Source: Ferirhizobium litorale (GTDB lineage: Bacteria; Pseudomonadota; Alphaproteobacteria; Rhizobiales; Rhizobiaceae). From it: DNA of 64,000 nucleotides. Every line of letters begins with the position of its first letter. The first letter of the stretch is position 1. Made by a program: the position numbers and the translations under genes. Under the pieces are notes generated by a model. It did not search any database and was not told the origin of the DNA. It saw only the letters and a program-made list of their open reading frames with translations. The DNA lies in contig JALDYZ010000006.1 of NCBI GenBank assembly GCA_030028905.1, forward strand, positions 204,488 through 268,487. The letters are read 5' to 3'. Of this stretch, positions 27,401 to 44,797 are shown one piece after another.

Positions 27401-29203
27401 TCACTGGACCCGAGCATCCCACCAGGCGGGCAATTGATAGCCGTAGAGCGGCAGGATGTCGGGGTGCTGAATGTAGTTGCGACGTGCAATCCATTGCTGA
27501 CCGATGTGGTACAGCGGAACGACGTAGTGGCCGCTCAACAACATGCGGTCATGGGCGCGCACTGCGGCGCGAAAGTCCTCGGCGGTGCGCGCCGAAAGGA
27601 TATTTTCTATGATGCGATCGACATCGGGATCGGCAACACCGGCATAATTCTCGCTACCGTCGCGATCGCGCGAGATCGAGCCCCAGCGGCCGACCTGTTC
27701 GACGCCGGGCGACAGGGACGAGGGAAAAGCCTTGATGATCATGTCGTAGTTGAAACTGATCGTCCGGCTCTGGAATTGCGAGTCATCGACTGTCCTGACC
27801 GTCGCGGCGATGCCAAGTGCCTTCAGCGAGCGCTGGTAGGCAAGCGCCAGGCGTTCCTGGTCCGGGTTCTGGGTCATGATCTCGAAGGTCAACTGCCTGC
27901 CGGATGCATCGACCATCTTGCTGTCCTTGATCGAATAGCCCGCCTCGGTGAACTTGTCGAAAGCCTGGCGCAACACCTTGCGATCACGGCCCGAGCCGTC
28001 GGTGACAGGCAGTCGGTAACTGCCATCCAGGATCGCCGGATCGATCCGCTTGACGGCCGGACCGAGAATCTCGAGTTCCCGCCCGTCGGCAGGATTGCCC
28101 ATGCTCGCAAGCTCGGAGTTCTGCCAGTAACTCTGCGTGCGCTTGTAGGCACCTTCGAACAGCGTCCGGTTGGCCCATTCAAAATCAAAGGCCAGCATCA
28201 GGCCTTCGCGAACGCGTGGATCGGAGAACATCGGCCGGCGGGTATTGAAGACGAACCCGAGCATGCCGGTCGGCACCTTTGGCTCGAAGACCTCCTTGAC
28301 GATCGCCCCTGACGTCGCCGCCGGAAAATCATAGGCACGGGCCCAATGGACGGGCGCGCCGTCCTGGTAGATGTCGATGTCGCCCTTCTTGAAAGCCTCG
28401 AACAAAGTGCTTTCCTGCAGGAAGTACTCGACCGATATTTCGTCATAGTTGTCCAACCCGACCTTCGAGGGGATATTCTTGCCCCAGTAGTCCGGATTGC
28501 GTTCGAAGAGGATCCGCTCGCCTGGCTTCAGCGATTTGACGCGGTACGGTCCTGAGCCGATCGGGATCTCCAGCGAGGAGCGATCGAAGGTGTCGGGATC
28601 GATGGCATGTTTCGGCAGGACCGGCGACAGCGCGAGAATCAAAGGCGTTTCGCGATCCGCCTTGTCGTTGAAGGTGAAGCGGACGCTGTTTTCGCCGACC
28701 TTCTCCATCTTCTCCACCGTCTCGAGCCGGCGGCTGAAGGGAACGCGACCCTTGTCGCGCAGAAGCTCGAAGGTGAAGATGACGTCGTCGGCCGTCACCG
28801 GCTGCCCGTCCGACCATCTGGCCGCGGGGTTCAGGTTGAACTGGATGAAGCTGCGCTTGTCGTCCCACTCGACCGATTCGGCCAGCAGCCCGTACATGCT
28901 GAACGCTTCGTCGCGCGAGCGCTGCATCAGTGATTCGAAAACCAGATTGCCGAATTCCGGATCCCACATGCCGCGCGCCGTGGTACGCATGCTCTTGAGG
29001 ATGAACGGATTGAGACTGTCGAAGGTGCCAACGACGCCATAGGTAATGCGCCCGCCCTTTTTGACGTCCGGATTGACGTAGCTGAAATGCGCATAGTCGC
29101 GGGGCAGGGCGGGTTCGCCGTGCATGGCGATCCCGTGCAGCGGCTCGGCTGACGCCTCGACACAGAACAGCAAGGCCAGGCAACCGATCAGAACACGTCT
29201 CAA
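27401..29203 (-). CDS. Extracellular solute-binding protein family 5 (YejA-like)
   Basis: A 600-residue periplasmic binding protein of the peptide/opine/nickel family. The N-terminal signal peptide is followed by a mature start (ASAEPLHGIAMHGEPAL) and by YVNPDVKKGGRITYG and FDSLNPFILK, which recall E. coli YejA, the binding protein of a microcin C/oligopeptide importer. The start codon is a TTG with AAGGAAGAAGAG ahead. No permease or ATPase gene is adjacent, so it either feeds an importer encoded elsewhere or is used with a shared one. The ligand cannot be named. Confidence 0.85.
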   Translation of the reverse strand: MRRVLIGCLALLFCVEASAEPLHGIAMHGEPALPRDYAHFSYVNPDVKKGGRITYGVVGTFDSLNPFILKSMRTTARGMWDPEFGNLVFESLMQRSRDEAFSMYGLLAESVEWDDKRSFIQFNLNPAARWSDGQPVTADDVIFTFELLRDKGRVPFSRRLETVEKMEKVGENSVRFTFNDKADRETPLILALSPVLPKHAIDPDTFDRSSLEIPIGSGPYRVKSLKPGERILFERNPDYWGKNIPSKVGLDNYDEISVEYFLQESTLFEAFKKGDIDIYQDGAPVHWARAYDFPAATSGAIVKEVFEPKVPTGMLGFVFNTRRPMFSDPRVREGLMLAFDFEWANRTLFEGAYKRTQSYWQNSELASMGNPADGRELEILGPAVKRIDPAILDGSYRLPVTDGSGRDRKVLRQAFDKFTEAGYSIKDSKMVDASGRQLTFEIMTQNPDQERLALAYQRSLKALGIAATVRTVDDSQFQSRTISFNYDMIIKAFPSSLSPGVEQVGRWGSISRDRDGSENYAGVADPDVDRIIENILSARTAEDFRAAVRAHDRMLLSGHYVVPLYHIGQQWIARRNYIQHPDILPLYGYQLPAWWDARVQ

Positions 29204-29568
29204 CTCTTCTTCCTTTCGCTACCCTTGCGCAATCCCTAGACGCATTCGGAGACAGAATCGGGCCGAATCACGTAGATTTCCCCGTATCGAGGCAAACCAG
29301 ACAATGTTGCCGCCACCCGATGCGATTCTCCGACGAAGTTATCATGGAGCATCGCCATACAAACACCGCGGGCACGGAAATATTAAGGCTGCACATCAAA
29401 TGGCCAAAGAAATGCTGGATATCTCCATGATGGCGATGTAACAGGTGAACCGGAATATATGGGTCATGCTCTTGCCTCATTTGAGCGACAGGTGAACGGC
29501 ATCGCGACCCAACCACACAGGATCGGATGACTACCGTTCCGCACCGGATTTCAGGAGACGGATTCGTT
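29204..29568. other. 365-base divergent intergenic region (yejA-like / ialB)
   Basis: No convincing gene is present; the short open frames lack ribosome sites. It must hold the promoters of both flanking genes. The only structure noticed is a direct repeat ACAGGTGAAC at 29441-29450 and 29488-29497, which could be a regulator site. The ialB ribosome site CAGGAGA lies at 29552-29558. Confidence 0.5.
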
Positions 29569-30201
29569 ATGATGTTCAATGCAAACAACACCATGCGGGC
29601 GGCACTGTCTGTACTCGCTCTTTCGGTCGGAGCGGCTGCGGCACCGGCCGTTTCCCAGGCGCAGGAGGCCGGCGCTGGCCAGGCCCCGCTCGGCTGGTTC
29701 AAGACCTGCAGCAAGCAGGAAGACAATGACATCTGCGCCGTCCAGAACATCGTACGAGCCAACAGCGGCCAGATGATCACCGCAGTCGGAGTCATCTCGA
29801 TCAGCGGCAAGGTCAACCGCAAGCTGCTTCAGGTTTCGGTGCCGTCGGCTCGCCTGATTCCGCCGGGCATCATGATGCAGATCGATGGCGGCAAGGGGCA
29901 GAAGCTCGACTATGCCGTCTGCCTGCCGGATCGTTGCACTGCCGAAATCGTCCTGACCGACGCGATCATCGCCAGCATGAAGAAGGGCAACGAAGTCGTC
30001 TTCACCTCGATGAATTTCCGCCGTGCGCCCAACCCGATCAAGATCGCGCTTACCGGATTTACCGGTGCCTATGATGGCGAGCCGATGTCGGAATCGAAGC
30101 TGGCCGAAAGCCAGCGTAGCCTCGAAGAAGGCATGCAGAAGAAGGCCGTGGAAGCTCGCAAGAAGCTCGAAGAGGCCCAGAAGGCCGCCAAGCAGAACTG
30201 A
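29569..30201 (+). CDS. Invasion associated locus B (IalB) family protein
   Basis: A 210-residue exported protein. The signal peptide (MMFNANNTMRAALSVLALSV onward) ends around residue 32 at SQA. The mature domain shows the IalB fold with GWFKTCSKQEDNDICAVQNI and the paired cysteines in YAVCLPDRCTAEI, then the ALTGFTGAYDG segment; the last 40 residues form a charged helix. IalB of Bartonella aids erythrocyte invasion, but homologues are widespread in free-living rhizobia with no proven role. An upstream in-frame ATG at 29527 exists, but only 29569 has a ribosome site. A terminator follows. Confidence 0.88.
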   Translation: MMFNANNTMRAALSVLALSVGAAAAPAVSQAQEAGAGQAPLGWFKTCSKQEDNDICAVQNIVRANSGQMITAVGVISISGKVNRKLLQVSVPSARLIPPGIMMQIDGGKGQKLDYAVCLPDRCTAEIVLTDAIIASMKKGNEVVFTSMNFRRAPNPIKIALTGFTGAYDGEPMSESKLAESQRSLEEGMQKKAVEARKKLEEAQKAAKQN

Positions 30202-30229
30202 TCTGCGCAATCAGACGACGTCAAAGACC

Positions 30230-30257
30230 AGAAAGCCCGGAGCGATCCGGGCTTTCT
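30230..30257 (+). terminator. Rho-independent terminator after ialB
   Basis: A perfect 12-bp stem, AGAAAGCCCGGA with TCCGGGCTTTCT, closed by a GCGA tetraloop and followed by CGTTTG. It lies 29 bases after the ialB stop codon; the T-rich strand end favours the plus strand, though it could work both ways. Confidence 0.8.
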
Positions 30258-30276
30258 CGTTTGGGAGCATAAGAAA

Positions 30277-30296
30277 GGGGCCCGCTTCCGGGCCCC
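30277..30296 (-). terminator. Rho-independent terminator after hspQ
   Basis: An 8-bp perfect GC stem (GGGGCCCG with CGGGCCCC) with a four-base loop; on the minus strand it is followed by TTTCTT, so it suits hspQ, whose stop is about 32 bases away. Confidence 0.7.
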
Positions 30297-30327
30297 ACCA
30301 TTTTTCACCGTCGAGCAAACTTGCTCG

Positions 30328-30657
30328 TCAGTTAGCCATGCTGGCCTTGTGCATGAGTTCTCCCGACGGGCCTAGGTCGAAGATCTGGGCGATCTGCGGG
30401 TTCCGCAAGGGGACCTCGCTGTCGTCGGTGACGAGGTTCTGTTCCGACACGTAGGCCACGTATTCCGTTTCGTCATTCTCGGCGAGGAGATGATAGAACG
30501 GCTGGTCCTTGCTCGGACGAACTTCAATCGGAATGGAATTCCACCATTCCTCCGTATTCGCGAATTCTGGGTCGACATCAAAGATAACGCCGCGGAACGG
30601 GAAGACCTTGTGACGGACCACTTCGCCAATTCGGAATTTTGCGTTGCGTTGTATCAT
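30328..30657 (-). CDS. hspQ: Heat shock protein HspQ
   Basis: A 109-residue small protein of the HspQ/YccV family (hemimethylated DNA-binding domain fold), which in enterobacteria is a heat-shock factor and a specificity-enhancer of the Lon protease. Visible blocks are KFRIGEVVRHKVFPFRGVIFD, EEWWNSIP and YVSEQNLVTDD. A longer frame from 30678 exists, but its first codons contain the ribosome site GGAGGAAAGGAA, so the start is the ATG at 30657. An RpoH-like promoter directly upstream agrees with a heat-shock role. Confidence 0.9.
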   Translation of the reverse strand: MIQRNAKFRIGEVVRHKVFPFRGVIFDVDPEFANTEEWWNSIPIEVRPSKDQPFYHLLAENDETEYVAYVSEQNLVTDDSEVPLRNPQIAQIFDLGPSGELMHKASMAN

Positions 30658-30678
30658 GTTCAGTTCCTTTCCTCCCAT

Positions 30679-30707
30679 ATTTGGGGGTTAGGCGCCTGAA
30701 CATCAAG
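30679..30707 (-). promoter_or_regulatory. RpoH (sigma-32) type promoter of hspQ
   Basis: Reading the minus strand, CTTGAT is followed after 17 bases by CCAAAT, which fits the rhizobial RpoH pattern CTTGAA-N16/17-CCANAT. The -10 ends 21 bases before the hspQ ATG, leaving a short leader that contains the ribosome site. Both spacing and gene function support it. Confidence 0.65.
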
Positions 30708-30865
30708 GTACAGCGACGACCGCCTCGACAACACCCCTACCAATGGGTAGGGCGAGCCATCCGACAGTTTTAATCCGCCCATCCGCCCCGGAAAGGATGT
30801 TCCGGCAGGCCGATGGCCTCTGCGTCGGAGTGCCATCGCACGCATGCACCCGAATATCAGGCAAA

Positions 30866-30937
30866 AAATGAAAAACCGGCAGCAACCACATGGTTCCCGC
30901 CGGTTTTCGAGGCTCCGGGCTCCGCAAGCGGAGCCCG
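30866..30937 (-). terminator. Tandem hairpin terminator of the glnBA operon
   Basis: On the minus strand the glnA stop is followed first by a 10-bp perfect stem (30916-30937, CGGGCTCCGC with GCGGAGCCCG) and then by a second hairpin pairing GCCGGTTTT (30899-30907) with AAAACCGGC (30872-30880), running into a T-rich tract. The second is a classic intrinsic terminator; the first may add efficiency or protect the mRNA end. The remainder of 30658-30948 holds only the hspQ promoter. Confidence 0.8.
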
Positions 30938-30948
30938 TCGTCCGTCCA

Positions 30949-32358
30949 TCAGACGGAATAGTACATGTCGAACTCGACCGGGTGCGGGGTCATTTCGAAG
31001 CGCATGACTTCCGCCATCTTCAGCTCGATGAAGGCATCGATCTGATCGTCGTCGAACACGCCGCCGGCCGTCAGGAACTTGCGGTCCTTGTCGAGGCTTT
31101 CCAGGGCTTCACGCAGCGAGCCGCAAACCGTCGGGATCTTCTTCAGTTCCTTCGGCGGCAGGTCGTAAAGGTCCTTGTCCATGGCCTTGCCCGGATGGAT
31201 CTTGTTCTTGATGCCGTCGAGGCCGGCCATCAGCATGGCAGCGAAGGCAAGGTAGGGGTTGGCGGTCGGGTCGGGGAAGCGGACTTCAACGCGCTTTGCC
31301 TTCGGGTTGGTGCCGAACGGAATACGGCACGAAGCCGAACGGTTGCGTGCGGAGTAGGCGAGCAGGACCGGTGCTTCGTAGCCGGGGACGAGACGCTTGT
31401 AGGAGTTCGTCGACGGGTTGGTGAAGGCGTTGAGCGCCTTGGCATGCTTGATGATGCCGCCGATGAAGAACAGGCAGGTTTCGGAAAGACCTGCATATTC
31501 ATCGCCTGCAAAAGTCGGCTTGCCGCCCTTCCAGATCGAAAGGTGGACGTGCATGCCCGAACCGTTGTCGCCAAAGATCGGCTTCGGCATGAAGGTGGCC
31601 GTCTTGCCGTAGGCGTTCGCGACCTGATGCACGACGTACTTGTAGATCTGCATCTTGTCGGCGTTGCGGGTCAGCGCGTCGAACTTCACGCCCAACTCGT
31701 GCTGTGCTGCGGCAACTTCGTGGTGATGCTTTTCAACGGTCACGCCCATTTCGGCCATGACGGTCAGCATTTCCGAACGCATGTCCTGGCAGCTGTCGAC
31801 CGGCGGAACCGGGAAGTAGCCGCCCTTGACGCGCGGGCGGTGACCGAGGTTGCCGGTCTCGTAGTCGGTGTCGTCGTTGGACGGCAGTTCGGTGGAGTCC
31901 AGCTTGAAGCCGGTGTTGTACGGATCGGCCTTGTACTTGACGTCGTCGAAGACGAAGAATTCGGCTTCAGGGCCGACATAGACGGTGTCGCCGATACCCG
32001 ATGCCTTGAGGTAGGCTTCGGCCTTCTTGGCGGTACCGCGCGGGTCGCGGTTGTAGGCTTCGCCCGAAACCGGGTCGAGAATGTCGCAGAGGACGACCAT
32101 GGTCGACTGGGCGAAGAACGGATCCATGTGGACCGTCTCGACGTCCGGCATCAGCACCATGTCGGATTCGTTGATGGCCTTCCAGCCGCCGATCGAGGAA
32201 CCGTCGAACATGACGCCGTCGGCGAACATGTCTTCATCGACGCAGGAGACGTCCATGGTGACGTGCTGCAGCTTGCCCTTGGGGTCCGTAAAGCGCAGGT
32301 CCACGAACTTGACGTCGTTGTCCTTGATTTGTTTCAGGATATCTTTTGCAGTCGTCAT
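30949..32358 (-). CDS. glnA: Glutamine synthetase type I
   Basis: A 469-residue enzyme that forms glutamine from glutamate, ammonia and ATP and assembles as a dodecamer. The beta-grasp domain begins near residue 15; the catalytic domain contains [18 protein letters not shown], the ATP-site block [14 protein letters not shown] and [17 protein letters not shown]. The adenylylation motif [10 protein letters not shown] carries the Tyr near residue 398 that is modified by GlnE, so activity is under covalent control through PII. AAGGAA precedes the ATG. It lies 65 bases after glnB in the usual rhizobial glnBA operon. Confidence 0.97.
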   Translation of the reverse strand: MTTAKDILKQIKDNDVKFVDLRFTDPKGKLQHVTMDVSCVDEDMFADGVMFDGSSIGGWKAINESDMVLMPDVETVHMDPFFAQSTMVVLCDILDPVSGEAYNRDPRGTAKKAEAYLKASGIGDTVYVGPEAEFFVFDDVKYKADPYNTGFKLDSTELPSNDDTDYETGNLGHRPRVKGGYFPVPPVDSCQDMRSEMLTVMAEMGVTVEKHHHEVAAAQHELGVKFDALTRNADKMQIYKYVVHQVANAYGKTATFMPKPIFGDNGSGMHVHLSIWKGGKPTFAGDEYAGLSETCLFFIGGIIKHAKALNAFTNPSTNSYKRLVPGYEAPVLLAYSARNRSASCRIPFGTNPKAKRVEVRFPDPTANPYLAFAAMLMAGLDGIKNKIHPGKAMDKDLYDLPPKELKKIPTVCGSLREALESLDKDRKFLTAGGVFDDDQIDAFIELKMAEVMRFEMTPHPVEFDMYYSV

Positions 32359-32423
32359 ATAACGATTTCCTTGATGAGATGACGAATTTGTAGACCTTGC
32401 CTCCTGAAGCGAAGGCGAGGGGA

Positions 32424-34572
<2,149 letters not shown>

Positions 34573-34599
<27 letters not shown>

Positions 34600-36225
34600 C
34601 CCGGCACTTTCGAGCACCGGGTAGGCAATCGATACGACGAGCGAGTTGATCTCCTTGAGGTCGCGCATCGTATCAATATGGATTGAGCTCGAATCGTAGC
34701 TGGCGATATTGCCGTCGCGCAAACGCTGCAGGTGCTTTTCCTCGCTCAACCGCACCATGTTGCGTACGATCTCCTTCTGCGCCACCAGTTGGCGCGCATT
34801 CTCGATATCGGGGTTGACCAGCAGGTTGAAGGCGAGGCGGGTATTCTTCGTGACCTCGTCATGCATTTCCATCAACTCGCGCCAGCCCTCCGCGGAAAAC
34901 TCGATCTTGCGCCCTTGCTTCTTGCGGGCACGAATCAGCATGTTCTGGGAGATGATGTCGGCCGCCTGCTCGAGCTTGATGGTCGCCCCCAACAGGTCCT
35001 GACACAGTTCGGCCGAGCGATCGTCGAGTTTGGTCTGGGAGATTTTGGCGAGGTAGAATTTGATGTCGCGGTGAATGCGGTCGATTTCGTCGTCCAGGGC
35101 CTCGATGCGGTCCATCTTCTGCTCGTCGGGCTTTTCGAAGACCTCGAAGATCTTGGTGAGCATCAACTCGATCTTGTCGCAGACGGCCAGCACCTCGCGT
35201 GTCGCATTGGCTAGCGCTTGCTTCGGATCCTGCAGATCGGACGCGGCGAGCGCCGACATGCGGCTCTCCGGTACTGGTTCTTCGGTAGAAGGTGGTTCGG
35301 GCAGCAGGCGTTCGAGTAGGCCGGCGACGACGCTGGAAAATGCCAGACCGAGCAGGACGACGATAACGTTGATGGCAATATGCACAGTTACGACCGCATT
35401 GCCCGGATCGCTGGCGAAGACGTCCGGCGACAGCTTGAACACCAGTTGCAACACCAGTGCGCAGAGGGTCGTTGTCCCGCGGATGGCGACATTTCCGAGC
35501 GGGACGATGCGTGCAAGGCGACTTTCATTGCGGGTCAGAACGGCACCGATGATCGCCGCGCCGAAATTGGCGCCGAGGACCAGAGGGATGATCAGTTCCG
35601 GCGTCAGGAGATGACGGTCCGCAAGCGACGCCAGCAGGAGTATGGTTGCCACGCTCGAATGGAACACCCAGGCGAGCAGCGCGGCGAGCAGGAACGCTGT
35701 GATCCAGTCCCGCGACAGGTAGTTGATAATGACCGGCAGCAGTTCGCTCTGTTTCAGCGGGTCCGATGCCTCGCCGATGAGGCGCAGCGACAAAAGCAGC
35801 AACCCCAGGCCAATGAAAATGCGCCCGAGTTGACGCCAGTTCCGCGCCTCGCTCGCCCGGAAGGCAACAGTTCCCATGAGCAACAGGACCGGAACCAGCA
35901 ATGACAGATCATGACGCAGGATGCGGACAACGAAGGCGGACCCCAGATCGGCGCCCAGAAGTGCTGCGATACCGATCGCCGTCGACACGTAGCCGCTGGC
36001 GACGAAACCCGAAATGATCAACGCCACCGCCGTGGCGCTCTGCAACGCGATCGCAAAGAGGAAACCGGCAATCGACGCAGTTGCCCGGTTTCGAACAGCA
36101 AGCCGCAACTTCTCCCTGAGAAGGTTGCCATAGGCCCGCTCCACGCCGGTGCGCACCATGCGCGTCGCCCACAGAAGTAGCGCGACGGCGCCGGCAAGAT
36201 TGAGGAAGACAATGGAGCCAGTCAT
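34573..36225 (-). CDS. Na/Pi cotransporter family protein with PhoU-like domain
   Basis: A 550-residue protein. The first 310 residues hold two inverted Na_Pi_cotrans repeats with the QS-type motif in ALQSATAVALI and its partner FHSSVATILLL, giving about nine membrane segments. From about residue 350 the C-terminus is a soluble helical PhoU-like domain, rich in charged heptads (EALDDEIDRIHRDIKFYLAK). Such NptA/YjbB-like proteins move phosphate with sodium, in some cases outward. It is not next to pho genes. It overlaps nnr at the 3' end. Confidence 0.88.
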
Positions 36226-36416
36226 TCAACTACCGGAATGCAAAGAGAAATCAAAAGGAGACAAGTGTGGAGAAAGCAGTCCGAAAGCTTCGTCCATTGC
36301 CGGGAGCAATGATCACGGTCGAACGACTCAGACTATCTCATTCTCGTCATTGTCACAATTTGCATACCGGTGGCTGTAGTGCGGACAAAGACAACTCGCC
36401 TGCACTCATCCCGAAT

Positions 36417-37220
36417 TTACCCGAGTCGGTTCTTCAATTCCCGTGCGCCCGTCGGAGCGTTGACCTTGCCGCCGGTGATGAAAAAGGCAAAGACATCACG
36501 CGGCGCATTCTCGACCTTGCGCGCAGGCGCGATGAGAGGAAGGTCCTCCGGCACACCGCCCGCGGCATAGGTTTTGAGGCGGACGGCCCATTCCTCCATG
36601 GGCTTGACCGGGTAGCAGGCCTGTTCTTCATCCGTACCCTTCTGCAGGCGGGCATAGACGAAATCCGCGGTCACGTCGGCGAACATCGGGTAGTCGTCGT
36701 GATCAGCGCAAACCGCTGCGACGCCATGCTTCGCCAGCATGTCGATGAATTCCGGCACCTGAAACGACGCATGACGCGGTTCGACCACGTGGCGCAGCGG
36801 CCGCCCGTTCAACTCCTTGGGCAACAACGCAAGAAAGGCCTCGAAATCCTCGGGCTCGAACTTTTTTGTCGCCATGAATTGCCAGAGGATCGGACCCAGG
36901 TGATCGCCGAGTTCGACAATTCCCTGGCCTAGAAATCTTTCGATCGATGGCCCGGCTTCCGCAAGTACCTTGCGGTTGGTGCAGAACCGGCTCGCCTTGA
37001 GCGAGAAGACGAAATCCTCCGGCACCTCTGCGGCCCATTTCGCAAAAGTCTCCGGCTTTTGCGAACTGTAATAGGTGCCGTTGACTTCGATTGCTGTCAG
37101 TTGGCGGCTGGCATATTCGAGCTGCCGCTTCTTGGTCAGCTTCTCCGGATAGAATGTTCCCTCCCAAGGGTCGAACGTCCACCCCCCGATCCCGGTGCGA
37201 ATGATGCCGGATTTGCTCAT
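36417..37220 (-). CDS. DUF72 domain-containing protein
   Basis: A 267-residue protein of the DUF72 (YecE-like) family, a TIM-barrel fold of unknown function. Typical features are the N-terminal GIGGWTFDPWEGTFYP, the block EVNGTYYSSQKPETFAKWA, FVFSLKASRF and the C-terminal YARLQKGTDEEQACY. GGAGGAAC precedes the ATG. It starts 27 bases after the uvrA stop on the same strand, so it may be co-transcribed with uvrA and thus be SOS-linked. The 191 bases between it and the Na/Pi gene hold nothing recognisable. Confidence 0.87.
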   Translation of the reverse strand: MSKSGIIRTGIGGWTFDPWEGTFYPEKLTKKRQLEYASRQLTAIEVNGTYYSSQKPETFAKWAAEVPEDFVFSLKASRFCTNRKVLAEAGPSIERFLGQGIVELGDHLGPILWQFMATKKFEPEDFEAFLALLPKELNGRPLRHVVEPRHASFQVPEFIDMLAKHGVAAVCADHDDYPMFADVTADFVYARLQKGTDEEQACYPVKPMEEWAVRLKTYAAGGVPEDLPLIAPARKVENAPRDVFAFFITGGKVNAPTGARELKNRLG

Positions 37221-37247
37221 GCTGTCGTTCCTCCCCGAATTGTGGTC

Positions 37248-40169
<2,922 letters not shown>

Positions 40170-40269
40170 CTGCCAAAGCTCTTATCCGACAAAACCAGCC
40201 CCTTATTTAGTGATGAGCCTCGAACTGTCGAGGCGGAAAACCACTTTGGCGCTGGCGTATTCGATTCAG

Positions 40270-40298
40270 TTGACAGGATCATAGGCATTTACTAGAAC
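40270..40298 (+). promoter_or_regulatory. Sigma-70 type promoter of ssb
   Basis: A perfect -35 TTGACA (40270-40275), a 17-base spacer and -10 TAGAAC (40293-40298), about 125 bases before the ssb start. The -10 overlaps the LexA box, so LexA binding should block it. Confidence 0.7.
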
Positions 40299-40309
40299 AA
40301 ATAAAGAAC
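40295..40309. promoter_or_regulatory. LexA (SOS) box between uvrA and ssb
   Basis: GAAC-N7-GAAC (GAACAAATAAAGAAC) is an exact match to the alphaproteobacterial LexA operator. It overlaps the -10 of the ssb promoter and lies 126 bases upstream of the uvrA start, so it can control both divergent genes. Confidence 0.88.
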
Positions 40310-40424
40310 AAATTCTCTGTGGATTTCAAATTCCCATCGCCCAACGGTCGATGGTGATAGGGTATGGTCCACGTTCTCGTACTATTTCGGATCGCGCAGG
40401 CGGCGCGACAGACAGGGTGATGAT

Positions 40425-40940
40425 ATGGCAGGCAGTGTGAACAAGGTAATTCTGATCGGCAATGTCGGGGCGGATCCCGAGATCCGGCGCACGCAGGACG
40501 GCCGACCGATCGCCAATCTGCGCATCGCCACGTCGGAAACCTGGCGCGACCGCAATAGCGGCGAGCGCCGCGAGAAGACCGAGTGGCACACCGTGGTGGT
40601 CTTCAACGAAGGTCTCTGCAAAGTCGTCGAACAATACGTGAAGAAGGGCGCCAAGCTCTATATCGAGGGCCAGTTGCAGACTCGCAAATGGCAGGACCAG
40701 AACGGCAACGACCGCTATTCCACGGAAATCGTGCTGCAGGGGTTCAACTCGACACTGACGATGCTTGACGGGCGCGGCGAGGGCGGTGGCGCAAGCGCCG
40801 GCGGCTCGCGTGGCGGCAGCGACCTCAGCGGCGGTTATGGCGACGACTACGGCCAGCCCTCCTCGGGTAGCCAAAGTCGCGGCGGCAGTTCAGGCGGCAG
40901 CAACTTCTCGCGCGACCTCGACGACGACATTCCATTTTGA
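40425..40940 (+). CDS. ssb: Single-stranded DNA-binding protein
   Basis: A 171-residue protein with an N-terminal OB fold (residues about 5-110: [49 protein letters not shown]), a Gly/Ser-rich linker and the acidic tip DLDDDIPF that recruits repair and replication partners. It forms tetramers on single-stranded DNA. AGGGTGATGAT precedes the ATG. It is under a consensus promoter with a LexA box, and a terminator follows. Confidence 0.97.
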   Translation: MAGSVNKVILIGNVGADPEIRRTQDGRPIANLRIATSETWRDRNSGERREKTEWHTVVVFNEGLCKVVEQYVKKGAKLYIEGQLQTRKWQDQNGNDRYSTEIVLQGFNSTLTMLDGRGEGGGASAGGSRGGSDLSGGYGDDYGQPSSGSQSRGGSSGGSNFSRDLDDDIPF

Positions 40941-40968
40941 TCGTTGCAAAAAACACCACATTTCTCTG

Positions 40969-40999
40969 GAGGGGAACGGCGCACGTCGTTCCCCTCTTT
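40969..40999 (+). terminator. Rho-independent terminator after ssb
   Basis: A 10-bp perfect stem (GAGGGGAACG with CGTTCCCCTC) with an eight-base loop, followed by TTTG, 29 bases after the ssb stop. Confidence 0.75.
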
Positions 41000-41038
41000 G
41001 ATTCACGCGTATACTTAGGTCTCCGGGGTAGCCCGGGA

Positions 41039-41671
41039 TCAAGCTATGGAAAACGCCGCCTTCGCCCCGTCGATGACGAACTGTATGGCGAGGGCCGCCA
41101 GGATGACGCCCAGGAGGCGCGTGAGGATTGCGCGGCCGGTCACGCCGAGGAATCGGTCAATGCGCTCGGCGACGACGAGTGTGCCGAGCACCAGCAACAT
41201 ACAAAGCGACAGGACGACGATGAGCGCTGCCTTCTCGATTGCGCCGGGCATCGATGTCGCAAGCAGGATCGTGGCTGAAATCGAGCCGGGTCCGGCGATC
41301 AGGGGCAATGCCAACGGAAACACCGCGATGTTTTGCAGGTGATCCTTGGTGATCGCCATCTCGGAGGTCTTTTCCTTGCGTTCCTGCCGCTTCTCGAAAA
41401 TCATCTCGAAGGAGATCCAGAACAACAGCATGCCCCCGGCAATCCTGAAAGCCCCCATGGATATCCCGAGAATGCCGAGGACGCTTGCCCCAAAGAGGGC
41501 AAAGACCGTCAGGATGCCGAATGCTATGAGGGAGCCGCGCACCGCCACCTGCTTGCGTTGCTCGCGGTTCATGCCGATGGTCAATCCGAGGAAAATCGGT
41601 GCCAGTCCTGGCGGGTCAAGGGTGACCAGAAGGGTCGTCACAGCATTGATCAGCAGGTCCGCAGTTGCCAT
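41039..41671 (-). CDS. MarC family integral membrane protein
   Basis: A 210-residue membrane protein with six hydrophobic segments. The N-terminal LLVTLDPPGLAPIFLGLT and the segment PLALPLIAGPGSISATILLA are typical of the MarC family (UPF0056), inner-membrane proteins of unresolved function; the earlier link to multiple antibiotic resistance has not held up. An ATG four codons earlier is possible; the chosen one has GGGG ahead. The gene converges on ssb. Confidence 0.87.
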   Translation of the reverse strand: MATADLLINAVTTLLVTLDPPGLAPIFLGLTIGMNREQRKQVAVRGSLIAFGILTVFALFGASVLGILGISMGAFRIAGGMLLFWISFEMIFEKRQERKEKTSEMAITKDHLQNIAVFPLALPLIAGPGSISATILLATSMPGAIEKAALIVVLSLCMLLVLGTLVVAERIDRFLGVTGRAILTRLLGVILAALAIQFVIDGAKAAFSIA

Positions 41672-41823
41672 CGACAGCCCCATATCGACAAGAATTGAAA
41701 CTATTGTTACGTGAGTGGATCAGGCAAGGAAAGCCCGGGCGGACAAATCGCGCGGCGCGATCGTCGAAAAGCGCCATTTCCCTTGCCTTGGGCCGAAAAC
41801 CCTGTTCAAAAGACTGGCGGAAA

Positions 41824-41853
41824 TTGGCGCGCTACTGTGCTTTCCGCTATAAA
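41824..41853 (+). promoter_or_regulatory. Candidate sigma-70 promoter of gyrA
   Basis: TTGGCG and TATAAA are 18 bases apart; the -10 ends 36 bases before the gyrA start. It is the best match in the 218-base gap between marC and gyrA. Confidence 0.5.
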
Positions 41854-41889
41854 AATCCGCAGTGATTCTAGAAAAGATCGTGATCTGAA

Positions 41890-44667
<2,778 letters not shown>

Positions 44668-44692
44668 CGCCAGGCATCTCGCAGTTGGAATT

Positions 44693-44716
44693 CGGGCACC
44701 TTCGGGTGCCCGTTTT
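44693..44716 (+). terminator. Rho-independent terminator after gyrA
   Basis: CGGGCACC and GGTGCCCG form a perfect 8-bp stem closed by a stable TTCG tetraloop and followed by TTTTC, 26 bases after the gyrA stop. Confidence 0.92.
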
Positions 44717-44797
44717 CGTTCGCACACAGAAAAACCGGACAGCGTGGCTATCCGGTTTGCAAACTGCCCAATTCGGAGTTTGGCGGGGCGCTTAGGC

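Noticed and set aside
30844..32382. 512-codon plus-strand frame across glnA
   Set aside because: Composition is that of an antisense shadow (rich in His, Arg, Val), with no ribosome site; glnA on the other strand is certain.
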